Notes: generated by a model from the letters alone, not told the origin. Numbered from the stretch's first letter, positions 8,026-18,068 are shown. The stretch is 64,000 bases of DNA from Streptomyces tauricus (GCF_014650955.1 NZ_BMVY01000002.1:1-64000), one strand, 5' to 3'. Numbers and translations are program-made.

Positions 8026-8268
8026 ATGCCGGGCACTGTGACGATGTACAGCACCACGTGGTGCGGCTACTGCCGCCGGCTGAAGAGCCAGATGGACCGT
8101 GAGGGCATCACGTACGACGAGATCAACATCGAGCACGACCCGGCGTCCGCGGCGTTCGTGGAGAAGGCGAACGGCGGAAACCAGACAGTTCCCACCGTCC
8201 TCTTCCCGGACGGTTCGACGCTGACGAACCCTTCGCTGGCTCAGGTGAAGCAGAAGATCGGCGCCTAG
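8026..8268 (+). CDS. mrx1: Mycoredoxin (glutaredoxin-like, mycothiol-dependent)
   Basis: 80-aa glutaredoxin-fold protein with the CGYC active site (residues 13-16, in YSTTWCGYC) and the cis-Pro TVPTV motif (about residue 55). Mycoredoxins reduce protein-mycothiol mixed disulfides in actinobacteria. AGGAG at 8011-8015 precedes the ATG. An exact SigR promoter lies upstream, so induction by thiol oxidation is expected. The order uvrD2-mrx1-nudC equals Rv3198c-Rv3198A-Rv3199c in M. tuberculosis. Length is normal for the family. Confidence 0.93.
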   Translation: MPGTVTMYSTTWCGYCRRLKSQMDREGITYDEINIEHDPASAAFVEKANGGNQTVPTVLFPDGSTLTNPSLAQVKQKIGA

Positions 8269-8299
8269 GACCTGTCGCCGGTCCCGGGCGGCGGTCGCC

Positions 8300-9247
8300 T
8301 CAGGTGGCCGTTCCGCGCGTCGGCAGGGGCTTGCCGTACCAGAGCTCGATCAGACGGGCCGCAATCGAGATGCCGTACGGAGGCAGGACCTCCCCGGACT
8401 CGAAGGCGGCCCGCAGGTCTTCACGGGAGAACCAGCGCGCTTCCTCGATCTCCTCGCCGTCGACGTTGATCTCCGCCGAGGTCGCGCGGGCCATGAAGCC
8501 CAGCATGAGGCTGGAGGGGAACGGCCAGGGCTGGCTGGCGATGTACTCGACCTCGCCGACGGTGATGCCGGCCTCCTCGAACACCTCGCGGCGCACCGAC
8601 TGCTCGATGGACTCGCCGGGCTCGACGAAGCCCGCGAGGGTGGAGAAGCGGCCCTCGGGCCAGTGCACCTGCCGGCCGAGCAGGATGCGGTCCTCGTTGT
8701 CCGTCACGGCCATGATCACGGCCGGGTCGGTACGGGGGTAGTGCTCGGCGCCGCAGGCGGGGCAGCGGCGGATGTGACCGGCCGCGGCGATCACCGTGCG
8801 CTCACCGCAGCGCGAGCAGAAGCGGTGCAGGCGCTGCCAGTTCTCCAGGGCGACCGCGTGCACCATGAGGCCCGCGTCGCGGGGCGACAGGAGCAGACCG
8901 GCCTCGCGCAGACCCGCCGCCCGCGCGGACTGGTCCATGCGGCCGGGCAGGGTGTCCTTCTGGAGGGCGAAGTAGCTCACGCCGTCGTCGTCGGTACCGA
9001 GGAAGTAGCGGTGCGCCTCGGTGAGCGGCGCTTCGAAGGACGGCGTCATGACGAGTTCGGTGGTGCCGTCGGGCGCCTCGTCGATGAGGACCTGACCGCC
9101 GGAGACCACGAAGGCGCGGGTGGTGGGGTGGCTCCACGCCGCGGCGAGCCAGGCCTCGTCGAGCCGGTGGTGGGCGGCCCGGTCGATGCCGCTCGGCGCG
9201 GTGAGCGAGATGGGACGGTCGGCGGTGTGGTCGGTCCAGGTGGTCAC
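8300..9247 (-). CDS. nudC: NAD(H) diphosphatase NudC
   Basis: 315-aa Nudix hydrolase cleaving NADH/NAD+ to NMN(H) and AMP; homologues also remove NAD caps from RNA 5' ends. A zinc ribbon (CSRCGERT...CPACGAEH) precedes the Nudix box (GFVEPGESIEQSVRREVFEEAG). The NudC signature SQPWPFPSSLMLGF follows. The GTG at 9245-9247 (MTTWTDHTADRP) has GGAG 12 nt upstream and matches homologue starts. An in-frame ATG at 9352 would add 35 unlike residues and overlap the dipeptidase stop. Convergent with mrx1; downstream in the same direction as the M20 gene. Confidence 0.92.
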   Translation of the reverse strand: MTTWTDHTADRPISLTAPSGIDRAAHHRLDEAWLAAAWSHPTTRAFVVSGGQVLIDEAPDGTTELVMTPSFEAPLTEAHRYFLGTDDDGVSYFALQKDTLPGRMDQSARAAGLREAGLLLSPRDAGLMVHAVALENWQRLHRFCSRCGERTVIAAAGHIRRCPACGAEHYPRTDPAVIMAVTDNEDRILLGRQVHWPEGRFSTLAGFVEPGESIEQSVRREVFEEAGITVGEVEYIASQPWPFPSSLMLGFMARATSAEINVDGEEIEEARWFSREDLRAAFESGEVLPPYGISIAARLIELWYGKPLPTRGTAT

Positions 9248-9341
9248 GGGTGCTTCCAACTCCCCCGGTGAAACGGTTGGTTCGGCAGGCTGTTCAGCCG
9301 GATGTCCGGATGTACGGCAGGACGTGTGCGGCGGCGCTTCT

Positions 9342-10745
9342 TCAATGTGCATCTCGCCAGTTCTGGGCCAGATCGCCCCACAGGTGGGCGGAGGTCTCGA
9401 CGCCTTTGAGGAGGAGGTCCAGTTCGACCTTCTCGTTCGGGGCGTGCCAGCCGTCGGACGGGACCGAGATGCCGAGGAACAGCACCGGGGCGGCGAGGAC
9501 GTCCTGGAGGTCCGCGGCGGGCCCTGAGCCGCCTTCGCGGGTGAAGCGGATCTCCTTCTCGAAGACCCGGCCCATGGCGCGTACGACGGACTGCAGGGCG
9601 GGGTGGTCGAGCGGTGTCAGGCACGGGCGCGTGGCGGCGCCGAAGGTGATCTCGTGGCGGATTCCGGCGGGCAGCTGCTCGGCGGCCCAGGTGCGCACGG
9701 CCTTCTCGATGTGGTCGGGGTCCTGTCCGGCGACGAGCCGGAAGGAGAGTTTGACCATCGCCGAGGACGGGACGATCGTCTTGTTGCCGGGGCCCTGGTA
9801 GCCGCCGCCGATGCCGTTGACCTCGGCGGTCGGGCGGGCCCAGACACGCTCCAGGGTGGTGTGGCCGCTCTCTCCGTGGGTGGCCGCGGACCGGGCGGTG
9901 CGCAGCCAGCGCTCCTCGTCGAAGGGCAGCTCGGCGAAGAGTTCCCGCTCACGGTCGGTGAGTTCGGTGATGCCTTCGTAGAAGCCGGGGATCGCCACGC
10001 GCGCGTGCTCGTCGTGCAGGGCGGCCACGAGGCGGGCGACGGCGGTGGCCGGATTGGGCACGGCGCCGCCGAAGGAGCCGGAGTGGATGTCCTGGTCGGG
10101 CCCGTACAGTTGGATCTCGCACTCGGCGAGGCCGCGCATGCCGGTGCAGACCGTGGGGGTGTCCTCGGACCACATACCGGTGTCGGAGACGATCACGGCG
10201 TCGGCGCTCAGCCGGTCCTTGCGGGCTTCGACGAGGTCGCGGAAGTGCGGGGAGCCGGACTCCTCCTCGCCCTCGATCAGCAGCTTGAGGTGGACCGCGG
10301 GAGTGGTGCGGCCCGTGGCGGCGAGGTGGGCTCGGACGCCGAGTGTGTGGAAGAACACCTGCCCCTTGTCGTCGGCGGCCCCGCGCGCGTAGAGGCGGTT
10401 ACCGCGAATGACGGGCTCGAAGGGGTCGGTGTCCCAGCCGTCCTCGCGGGCGGCGGGCTGTACGTCGTGGTGGCCGTAGACGAGCACCGTGGGTGCCTGC
10501 GGGTCGTCGGAGGGCCATTCGGCGAAGACAGCGGGTGCGCCGGGGGTCGCCCAGACCTCGCAGGTCGGGAAGCCCGTCTCCCGCAGTTTCGCGGCGAGCC
10601 AGTCGGCGCTGCGCCGTACGTCCGCGGCGTGCTCGGGCTGGGCCGAGACGGACGGGATGCGCAGCCATTCGGCGAGGTCGTCGAGGAAGGCTGCGCGGTG
10701 CTGCTCGGTGTACGCGCGGACGGCGCTGTCCGGAGTCTTGCTCAT
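9342..10745 (-). CDS. M20 family metallodipeptidase
   Basis: 467-aa M20/ArgE-DapE-CPG2-type peptidase with two co-catalytic metals. Motifs: YGHHDVQP (metal His and Asp, about residue 83), RGAADDKGQ (bridging Asp), LLIEGEEESGSP (general base and metal Glu), TREGGSGPAADL and a C-terminal PNEKVELDLL His/Glu region. Such proteins cleave dipeptides or acylated amino acids in the cytoplasm. The ATG at 10743-10745 is chosen; a GTG two codons earlier is possible. The start is 10 nt past the adnB stop, so it is probably in the adnAB transcript. Exact substrate unknown. Confidence 0.88.
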   Translation of the reverse strand: MSKTPDSAVRAYTEQHRAAFLDDLAEWLRIPSVSAQPEHAADVRRSADWLAAKLRETGFPTCEVWATPGAPAVFAEWPSDDPQAPTVLVYGHHDVQPAAREDGWDTDPFEPVIRGNRLYARGAADDKGQVFFHTLGVRAHLAATGRTTPAVHLKLLIEGEEESGSPHFRDLVEARKDRLSADAVIVSDTGMWSEDTPTVCTGMRGLAECEIQLYGPDQDIHSGSFGGAVPNPATAVARLVAALHDEHARVAIPGFYEGITELTDRERELFAELPFDEERWLRTARSAATHGESGHTTLERVWARPTAEVNGIGGGYQGPGNKTIVPSSAMVKLSFRLVAGQDPDHIEKAVRTWAAEQLPAGIRHEITFGAATRPCLTPLDHPALQSVVRAMGRVFEKEIRFTREGGSGPAADLQDVLAAPVLFLGISVPSDGWHAPNEKVELDLLLKGVETSAHLWGDLAQNWRDAH

Positions 10746-10755
10746 GGTCACGAGC

Positions 10756-13700
10756 CTATCCGTCCACGCGTGCGTGCTGGTCCGGCGGTTCGTCGGGAAC
10801 CCCTTCGGGTGGTTCTTCCAGGAGGAGGCGCTCCAGCGCGGCCCGGTCCGGCAGGTTCTCGGGGCGCACGATCTCGCCGCTGCGCACGTACAGGAAGGCA
10901 GCTCGTACGGATTCCAGGGGGATGCCGTGCTGCTCGGCCCAGGCCAGCCGGTAGACGGCGAGCTGGAGCGGATCGGCGGTGCGGGTGCGGCTGGTCTTCC
11001 AGTCGACGATCTCGTACGTCGGCGTCGCTCGCCCGTCTCCGTGCTCGTCGCCCTCTTCTTTGTAGACCGCGTCGATCCGGCCCCGTACGACGCGGCCGGC
11101 GATGGCGAGCTGGAAGGGGGCCTCGACCCGGTAGGGCGTGCGGTGCGCGTAGGGGGTGCGTTCGAAGGCGTTCTTGAGGGCTTCCAGGTCGCGTTCGTCG
11201 GCGATCTCGGCCTCGCTGCCGGGCAGGTCCTCCGGCTCCAGCATCGGGAGCCGCAGCTCTTCGAAGCGGGCTTCGACCCAGGCGTGGAAGCGGGTGCCCC
11301 GGCGGGCGGCGGGCTGGGGCGGGCGCGGCATGGGGCGGGCCAGTTCCTGGGCGAACCCTTCCGGGTCCGCGGCCAGACGCAGCAGCTGGGAGGCGGTCAG
11401 GGAGGCCGGCAGGGGGACGTCCGTGACGCTCTCGCGGGCACGCAGGAGTTCCCCGGTGAGGGCATCCAGGTCGCGGTCCCAGGAGGCGATGGTGCGGGCT
11501 TCCTCGGGGGTGAGGCGCGTGCTCTCGTCGGGGTGCGGACGGGCGTCCGGGGCGGGACTGGGGTGCGGGACCGTCGGACGGTCGGGGGCCGTGGGACGGT
11601 CGGGGGCCGGCGGACGGTCGGACGTCGCCGGGTGATGGGGAGTCGCCGGACGGTTCGGTGTCCACGAGTCCCAGCCGTCCAAGTCTGCGTCCGCGAAATC
11701 GGCCTCTTCGTAAGGAGGCTCGTCCTCCTCCGGCGGCGGCCAGTCCGGATCGTCGTAGGGGCCCGGATCGTCGTAGGAACCCGGGTCCTCGTAGGGGCCC
11801 GGGTCGTCGGGCGCCGAGGGGTGGGCCGTCTCGTGGGAGTGGCCGGACTCCAGGTGGGCCAGCACCGTCCGTGCGGCCTCGCGCCGGCGGGCCGTCGCCA
11901 GGTCGTCCAGCGGGAGCGGCCAGGCGTGGTCGCCGCCGGCCGCCAGCAGCGCGGGGTTCTCCTCGTCCTCCTCCGGTTCGTCCTCCCATGCCTCGATCTC
12001 GCCGTGCCCGGCCGCGCAGTGCTCGTACAGGGCGTGCAGGAAGTCGGAGGGGCCGCGGGGCTTCTTCTGGGAGGGGCCCCACCAGTGGCCTGAGCCGAGC
12101 AGCAGGGAGCGGGGGCGGGTGAAGGTGACGTAGCCGAGGCGCAGTTCCTCGGTGTGCTGGTGCTCCTTCATGGCCTCGTGGAAGGCCTTCATGCTGCGGG
12201 AGTCCCAGGCGTCGATGTCGGGCAGTGTGTCGGCGTCGCCGCGCAGTTCGTGCGGCAGGACCTTGCCCTGGGCGGTCCATTTCTCCCGGCCCTGCCCGCT
12301 GGGGAACGTGCCGGTGACGAGTCCCGGGACCACGACGACGTCCCATTCCAGGCCCTTGGACTTGTGCGCGGTGAGCACCTTGACGGTGTTCTCCCCGCCG
12401 GGCAGCGCGTTGTCGAGGCCCTTCTCGTACTGGGCCGCGGTGCGCAGGAAGCCGAGGAAGGCCAGCAGGCTCGCCTCGCCCTCGTTCGCGGCGAAGGAGG
12501 CGGCGACGTCCAGGAAGTTGGACAGGGTCTCGCGGCGGCGGGCGGCCAGGGCGTGCGGGGACGCGGAGAGCTCCACCTCAAGACCCGTGGTGGCGAGGAC
12601 CCGGTGCAGGACGTCCATGAGCGGGTCGGAGAGCGAGCGGCGCAGATCGCGCAGTTCGGTGGCGAGCCGCGCGAACCGTACGCGGGCGTCGGCCGAGAAC
12701 GGCAGCCCGTCGTCGTCCCCCTCACCGCCGAGGGGTGTCTCCAGGAAGGTGTCCAGCGCGTCAGCGAGGGAGATCACCTCGGCCGGGTCGACGCCTTCGA
12801 CGGCTGCGGCGAGCCGCAGGTCGGGGTCGTCGTCGGCGCCGACGCGCGTGTGGGACACGAGCAGGCGGGCCCGGCGGCCCAGGAGGGCGAGGTCGCGGGG
12901 GCCGATACGCCAGCGCGGTCCGGTCAGCAGACGGACCAGTGAGGCGTTGGCGCCGGGGTCCTGGAGGACCTCGCAGACGGCCACCAGGTCGGCCACCTCG
13001 GGCAGGTGCAGCAGCCCGGAGAGCCCGACGACCTCCACCGGGACGTCCCGGGCGACGAGCGCGCCCTGGATCTGGGCGAAGTCGGTCGCGGTGCGGCACA
13101 GGACGGCGATCTCGCCGGGGGCCTTGCCGGTGCGTACGAGATGGGCGACGGAGTCGGCGAGCCAGTCCATCTCCTCGGCGTGCGTACGCAGCAGGGCGCA
13201 GCGCACCATGCCGTCACGCTCGGCGCCGGGGGCGGGGCGAAGCGCCTCCACGCCCGCGTGCATGGCGCGCAGGGGTTCCGCGAGGCCGTTGGCGAGGTCG
13301 AGGAGGCGGCCGCCGCTGCGACGGTTCTCGCTGAGCGACTGGCGGGTCGCCGGGCGGCCGTCGGCGTGCGCGAAGTGCTCGGGGAAGTCGTCGAGGTTGG
13401 CCACGGAGGCGCCGCGCCAGCCGTAGATGGCCTGGCAGGGGTCTCCCACGGCGGTCACCGGGTGACCCGTGCCGCCGCCGAACAGACCGGCCAGGAGGAT
13501 GCGCTGGGCCACGGACGTGTCCTGGTACTCGTCGAGGAGGACCACCCGGAACTCGTCCCGCAGGATGCCGCCGACCTCGGCGCGGGTGCGGGCGAGGGTC
13601 GCCGAGAGGGCGATCTGGTCGCCGAAGTCGAGGAGGTCGCGCTCGCGCTTGGCCTTCCTGTAGCGGTCCACCAGCTCGGTCAGTTCACGCCGGGCGGCGG

Positions 13701-14343
13701 CCGTCTCCGGGACCTTGCGCAGGTCGGCGTTGGTGAGTTTGGCGCCCTCCAGGTCGTGCAGCAACCGGGCGTCGTAGGCGCGCAGTTCCTCGGGGCGTAC
13801 GAGGTGTTCGGCGAGCTCGGAGTCGAGGGTGAGGAGATCGCTGACCAGGTCGGGGAAGGAGCGGGTCAGCGCGGGATAAGGGCCCGGTGCCTCGCGCAGG
13901 ACGCGGGCCGCGAGCTGGTAGCGCGTGGCGTCGGCGAGGAGGCGCGCGGTGGGTTCGAGTCCGATGCGCAGCCCGTGATCGGTCAAGAGACGGCCGGCGA
14001 AGGCGTGGTAGGTGGAGATCACCGGTTCACCCGGCGGGTTGTCCGGGTCGATCACGTCCGGGTCGGTGACCCCGGCCTTGATCAGCGCCTTCCGTACGCG
14101 CTCGGCGAGCTCGCCCGCCGCCTTGTTGGTGAACGTCAGGCCGAGGACCTGCTCGGGGGCCACCTGTCCGGTGCCGACCAGCCACACCACACGCGCGGCC
14201 ATCACCGTGGTCTTGCCGGAGCCGGCTCCGGCCACGATCACCTGCGGGGCGGGCGGGGCGGTGATGCAGGCCGTCTGCTCCGGGGTGAACGGGATACCGA
14301 GGAGCTCCTTGAGCTGCTCGGGATCGGAGATACGGGCTGGCAC
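10756..14343 (-). CDS. adnB: AdnB subunit of the AdnAB helicase-nuclease
   Basis: About 1195-aa UvrD-like motor fused to a RecB-type PD-(D/E)XK nuclease. Walker A is AGAGSGKTT (near residue 45), DEYQDTSVAQ is motif II and VGDPCQAIYGWRGA motif III. The C-terminal nuclease has GRIDAVY, then IVDWKTSRT and QLAVYRLAW. AdnAB is the actinobacterial end-resection machine. Between motor and nuclease is a Pro/Asp-rich linker with repeats (DPGPYEDPGSYDDPGPYDD, then DRPTAPDRPT). The start is set at GTG 14341-14343, with a TAGCCT box 7 nt upstream suggesting a leaderless mRNA; a GTG at 14367 is an alternative. Codirectional with adnA. Confidence 0.88.
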   Translation of the reverse strand: MPARISDPEQLKELLGIPFTPEQTACITAPPAPQVIVAGAGSGKTTVMAARVVWLVGTGQVAPEQVLGLTFTNKAAGELAERVRKALIKAGVTDPDVIDPDNPPGEPVISTYHAFAGRLLTDHGLRIGLEPTARLLADATRYQLAARVLREAPGPYPALTRSFPDLVSDLLTLDSELAEHLVRPEELRAYDARLLHDLEGAKLTNADLRKVPETAAARRELTELVDRYRKAKRERDLLDFGDQIALSATLARTRAEVGGILRDEFRVVLLDEYQDTSVAQRILLAGLFGGGTGHPVTAVGDPCQAIYGWRGASVANLDDFPEHFAHADGRPATRQSLSENRRSGGRLLDLANGLAEPLRAMHAGVEALRPAPGAERDGMVRCALLRTHAEEMDWLADSVAHLVRTGKAPGEIAVLCRTATDFAQIQGALVARDVPVEVVGLSGLLHLPEVADLVAVCEVLQDPGANASLVRLLTGPRWRIGPRDLALLGRRARLLVSHTRVGADDDPDLRLAAAVEGVDPAEVISLADALDTFLETPLGGEGDDDGLPFSADARVRFARLATELRDLRRSLSDPLMDVLHRVLATTGLEVELSASPHALAARRRETLSNFLDVAASFAANEGEASLLAFLGFLRTAAQYEKGLDNALPGGENTVKVLTAHKSKGLEWDVVVVPGLVTGTFPSGQGREKWTAQGKVLPHELRGDADTLPDIDAWDSRSMKAFHEAMKEHQHTEELRLGYVTFTRPRSLLLGSGHWWGPSQKKPRGPSDFLHALYEHCAAGHGEIEAWEDEPEEDEENPALLAAGGDHAWPLPLDDLATARRREAARTVLAHLESGHSHETAHPSAPDDPGPYEDPGSYDDPGPYDDPDWPPPEEDEPPYEEADFADADLDGWDSWTPNRPATPHHPATSDRPPAPDRPTAPDRPTVPHPSPAPDARPHPDESTRLTPEEARTIASWDRDLDALTGELLRARESVTDVPLPASLTASQLLRLAADPEGFAQELARPMPRPPQPAARRGTRFHAWVEARFEELRLPMLEPEDLPGSEAEIADERDLEALKNAFERTPYAHRTPYRVEAPFQLAIAGRVVRGRIDAVYKEEGDEHGDGRATPTYEIVDWKTSRTRTADPLQLAVYRLAWAEQHGIPLESVRAAFLYVRSGEIVRPENLPDRAALERLLLEEPPEGVPDEPPDQHARVDG

Positions 14344-14540
14344 GTCAGAGAGGCTAGTCGCGCCCACTGACAGTCGGTGCCGATTCGGCGGCAGGGTCGA
14401 AGGATGCGCAGGTCAGCACACGTGGTGCCGTATGTCACTTCGCATGACTTCGCATCACTTCATACGCGGCGGACACCATTTGTCCAGTATCGCCGTGTAT
14501 CCGGCGGGGCCTGCGGACGGCTGCCCGGGGCCGGGCCCCA

Positions 14541-17500
14541 TCACTCGACGACGTGCCGTCCCTCGGGGCGGGCGCTGCACGAGGCCCGGAACGCGCAGTG
14601 TGTGCAGTGCTGGCCGGTCGTCGGCGTGAACCGTTCGTCGAGGACCTTGCCCGCGGCGGTGGCGAGGAGGTCGCCGACCCACTCCCCCTCCAGCGGCTCC
14701 TGGGCCTGCACCTTGGGCAGGGTCTCGCCGCCGTCCTTCTTCGGGGCTCCCTGGCGGAGCTGGACGAGTTCGGCGCCGCCGGGCTCGGGGCGTGCGCCGT
14801 CGAAGGCCTCGTCCACGGCGCCCTCGTTGACCGCGAGCTGGTAGACGGCGAGCTGCGGGTGGTGGGCCACGTCGGCTGCGCTCGGTGCCTGCTTGCCGGT
14901 CTTGAAGTCGACCACGTAGGCGCGGCCCTCGGCGTCCCGCTCGACGCGGTCCATGGAGCCGCGGATACGGACTTCGTAGGAGCCCGCTTCGAGGGTGACG
15001 TCGAAGTCGTGCTCGCTGGCCACGGGAGTGCGTTCGCCGCGGTCCATGACGTGCCACTTCAGGAAGCGTTCGAGCGCCACGCGCGCGTGCTCCTTCTCCT
15101 GGGCCGACTTCCAGGGCGCGTCGAAGGCGAGCGCCTCCCACACGGAGTCGAGGCGTTCCATGAGGACGGCCAGGTCGGCGGGCGTGCGGCCGGAGGCGAC
15201 CTCGTCCGCCAGGACGTGCACCACGTTGCCGAAGCCCTGGGCGGCGGTCGCGGGGGCGTCGGCCTTCACCTCGCGGCCCAGGAACCACTGCAGGGCGCAG
15301 GTGTTGGCGAGCTGGTCGAGGGCGCTGCCGGAGAGCACGACGGGGTGGTCGCGGTCGCGCAGCGGCACCTTGCTCTCGGTGGGTTCGTACATGCCCCACC
15401 AGCGGTAGGGGTGCGCGGACGGCACCAGGGGGCGGCCGTCCTCGTCGCCGAGCGCGGCGAGTCTGCCCAGGCGACGGGCGGCCGCCTCCCTGAGGGTGGC
15501 CGAGACGCGGGGGTCGACCGTGGTGGCCCGCAGTTCCGCGACGAGCGCGGCGACGGACAGGGGGCGGCGGGGGCGGCCCGTTATGTCCTTGGGCTCCGTG
15601 CCGAGTTCGGTGAGGAAACGGGAAGGCTGGTCGCCGTCGTCCGCGGGCGCCTTCACGGCGGTGACGACGAGCCGTTCCCGCGCGCGTGTGGCGGCCACGT
15701 AGAACAGACGGCGCTCTTCGGAGAGGAGCGCTCCGGGGGTGAGCGGCTCGGCGAGACCGTCACGTCCGATGCGGTCGGCCTCCAGAAGGGAACCGCGACG
15801 GCGCAGGTCGGGCCACAGACCCTCCTGGACGCCCGCGACGACGACCAGGCGCCACTCCAGGCCCTTGGAGCGGTGCGCGGTCATCAGACGTACGGCGTCG
15901 GGGCGCACGGCCCTTCGGGTGAGCGTGTCGGCGGCGATGTCCTGGGCGTCGACCTCCTCCAGGAAGTTGAGGGCGCCCCGGCCGCCGGTGCGTTCCTCGG
16001 CGCGGGCCGCGGTGGCGAACAGCGCGCACACGGCGTCGAGGTCGCGGTCCGCGTTGCGGCCGGCCGCGCCGCCGCGCCGGGCGGCCCGCTCCAGGCGCTG
16101 GGGCCAGGGTGTGCCGTCCCACAGCTCCCAGAGCGCCTCCTCGGCCGTGCCGCCCCCCGCCAGGCGCTCGCGTGCCTTGCGCAGGAGGGCGCCCAGGCGC
16201 TGGGCCCCGCGCGCGTACGACGGGTCGTGGGCGACCAGCCGCTCCGGCTCGGCCAGGGCCCGCGCCAGCAACTCGTCGGAGGGCGGCGGCACGTGGTTGC
16301 CCGCGGCGCGCTCCTCCTCGCGCAGGGCACGGCCCAGCCGGCGCAGGTCGGCGGCGTCCATACCGGCCAGGGGTGACGCGAGGAGGGTGAGCGCGGTCTC
16401 GACGTCGAGCCACGGCCTCTCCGGGACGGCCTGCTCCTCCTGGCCGGACCGCTCCTCCTCGCCGGCTCCCGCCTCCTGGCCGGACCCGTCCTGCGAGTCG
16501 GCTCCCTCCTGCGAATCGGGTCCCTCCGAAGTCGCCTCGACCGAAGCGGGCTCCCCGGAGAGGGACCCTTCCGAAGTCGCCTCTCCGGAGTAAACCGTCT
16601 CGGCGGGAGTGGTCTCGGCAGGGATCCCGGCGGAAAGGGTCGCGGGAGGGATCTCGGGGGAAGGGGTCTCCCCCAGTTCCGCCACGGCCACTGCCTTGAG
16701 CGCCGTCAGCAGGGGCGTCACCGCCGGTTCGTGCCGCAGGGGCAGGTCGTCGCCGTCGATGTCGAGGGGCACCCCGGCCGCGGTGAGCGTGCGGCGGATC
16801 GTCGGGATGGTGCGGGAGCCGGCGCGCACCAGGACGGCCATGTCCTTCCACGGAACGCCGTCCTCCAGGTGGGCCCGGCGCAGGATGTCCGCGATGTTGT
16901 CCAGCTCCGTACCGGCGGTCGGGTACGTGTAGACCTCCACCTGGCCGCCGTCCCGTACGGGGGCCAGCTCACGGTGGGCGCGTACCTTCTCCGCCGGGAG
17001 GCGGGTCAGGGGCATGCGCCGGGTCAGCCGCCGGGTGGCCGCCAGCAGGTCCGCGCCCGACCTGCGGGACGTCCTCAGGACCTCGACCGGCGCCGGTGTG
17101 CCGTCCACGCGCGGGAAGACGTCCGGGAACTCCAGGATGCCGTTCACGTCGGCGCCCCGGAACGCGTAGATCGACTGGTCGGGGTCGCCGAAGGCCACCA
17201 GGGTGCGGCCGCCGCCCGCGAGCGCGTCCAGGAGCCGCAGCTGTGCCGGGTCGGTGTCCTGGTACTCGTCGACGAAGACCGCGTCGTACCGCTCGGCGAG
17301 CCGCTCCGCCACGCCCGGTCGCCGGGCGAGCAGCACCGCGCGGTGCACCAGTTCCGCGTAGTCGAGCACGCCCTGCATGTCGAGCACGTCGAGGTACTCG
17401 GCGAGGAAGGCGGAGGCGGCCAGCCAGTCGGGCCGGCCGATGCGCCTGGCGAAGGTCTGGAGGGCGTCGGGGCCGAGGCCCAGCTCACGACTGCGGGCGA

Positions 17501-18068
17501 GGACCGCGCGGACCTCGTCGGCGAAGCCGCGCGTCGTCAGGCACGCGCGCAGTTCGTCCGGCCAGCGCACATGGGCGAGGCCGAGCCGCTCCAGGCCGGG
17601 CTGGCCCGCGAGCAGTTCCCGTACCGCCACGTCCTGTTCGGGACCGGAGAGCAGCCGCATCGGTTCCACGAACAGGTCGGTGTCCTGGTGGGCCCGGACC
17701 AGGGCGTAGCAGAAGGAGTGGAAGGTCGTCGCCTGGGGCGCGCGGGCCGCTCCTATGCGCAGCGCCATGCGGTCACGCAGTTCCACGGCGGCCTTGCGGC
17801 TGAACGTCAGTACCAGGATGCGCTCGGGGTCCGCGCCGCGGGCGATCCGGGCCGCCACGGACTCGACGAGCGTGGTCGTCTTGCCGGTCCCCGGACCTGC
17901 GAGAACGAGCAGCGGGCCCGTCTCGTGGTCAACCACCGCCCGCTGGGCTGCGTCCAGCAGAGGGGGAGCCACCCGTACCGGCGGGGTACGCACCAGCCGG
18001 TAAGCGCCACGGGTCCCCTGTCGACCCTGGGGGTACGACAGGCGCCTGGTGGAGAAAGAGGAGCTCAC
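14541..18068 (-). CDS. adnA: AdnA subunit of the AdnAB helicase-nuclease
   Basis: 1175-aa UvrD-like motor with a C-terminal nuclease module. Walker A is AGPGTGKTT (near residue 60); DEYQDTDPAQ and FGDPDQSIYAFRGAD follow, and motif VI is VAATRARERLVV. The nuclease has VVDFKTGKQ and QLAVYQLAV. Cysteines in CALQW and CTHCAFRASC resemble the Fe-S-binding arrangement of AddB/AdnA-type nucleases. An acidic Ser/Glu/Gly-rich insert of about 80 residues (near nt 16415-16655) interrupts the helicase region. The GTG at 18066-18068 has AGGA 12 nt upstream. It precedes adnB, as in mycobacteria. Confidence 0.88.
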   Translation of the reverse strand: MSSSFSTRRLSYPQGRQGTRGAYRLVRTPPVRVAPPLLDAAQRAVVDHETGPLLVLAGPGTGKTTTLVESVAARIARGADPERILVLTFSRKAAVELRDRMALRIGAARAPQATTFHSFCYALVRAHQDTDLFVEPMRLLSGPEQDVAVRELLAGQPGLERLGLAHVRWPDELRACLTTRGFADEVRAVLARSRELGLGPDALQTFARRIGRPDWLAASAFLAEYLDVLDMQGVLDYAELVHRAVLLARRPGVAERLAERYDAVFVDEYQDTDPAQLRLLDALAGGGRTLVAFGDPDQSIYAFRGADVNGILEFPDVFPRVDGTPAPVEVLRTSRRSGADLLAATRRLTRRMPLTRLPAEKVRAHRELAPVRDGGQVEVYTYPTAGTELDNIADILRRAHLEDGVPWKDMAVLVRAGSRTIPTIRRTLTAAGVPLDIDGDDLPLRHEPAVTPLLTALKAVAVAELGETPSPEIPPATLSAGIPAETTPAETVYSGEATSEGSLSGEPASVEATSEGPDSQEGADSQDGSGQEAGAGEEERSGQEEQAVPERPWLDVETALTLLASPLAGMDAADLRRLGRALREEERAAGNHVPPPSDELLARALAEPERLVAHDPSYARGAQRLGALLRKARERLAGGGTAEEALWELWDGTPWPQRLERAARRGGAAGRNADRDLDAVCALFATAARAEERTGGRGALNFLEEVDAQDIAADTLTRRAVRPDAVRLMTAHRSKGLEWRLVVVAGVQEGLWPDLRRRGSLLEADRIGRDGLAEPLTPGALLSEERRLFYVAATRARERLVVTAVKAPADDGDQPSRFLTELGTEPKDITGRPRRPLSVAALVAELRATTVDPRVSATLREAAARRLGRLAALGDEDGRPLVPSAHPYRWWGMYEPTESKVPLRDRDHPVVLSGSALDQLANTCALQWFLGREVKADAPATAAQGFGNVVHVLADEVASGRTPADLAVLMERLDSVWEALAFDAPWKSAQEKEHARVALERFLKWHVMDRGERTPVASEHDFDVTLEAGSYEVRIRGSMDRVERDAEGRAYVVDFKTGKQAPSAADVAHHPQLAVYQLAVNEGAVDEAFDGARPEPGGAELVQLRQGAPKKDGGETLPKVQAQEPLEGEWVGDLLATAAGKVLDERFTPTTGQHCTHCAFRASCSARPEGRHVVE

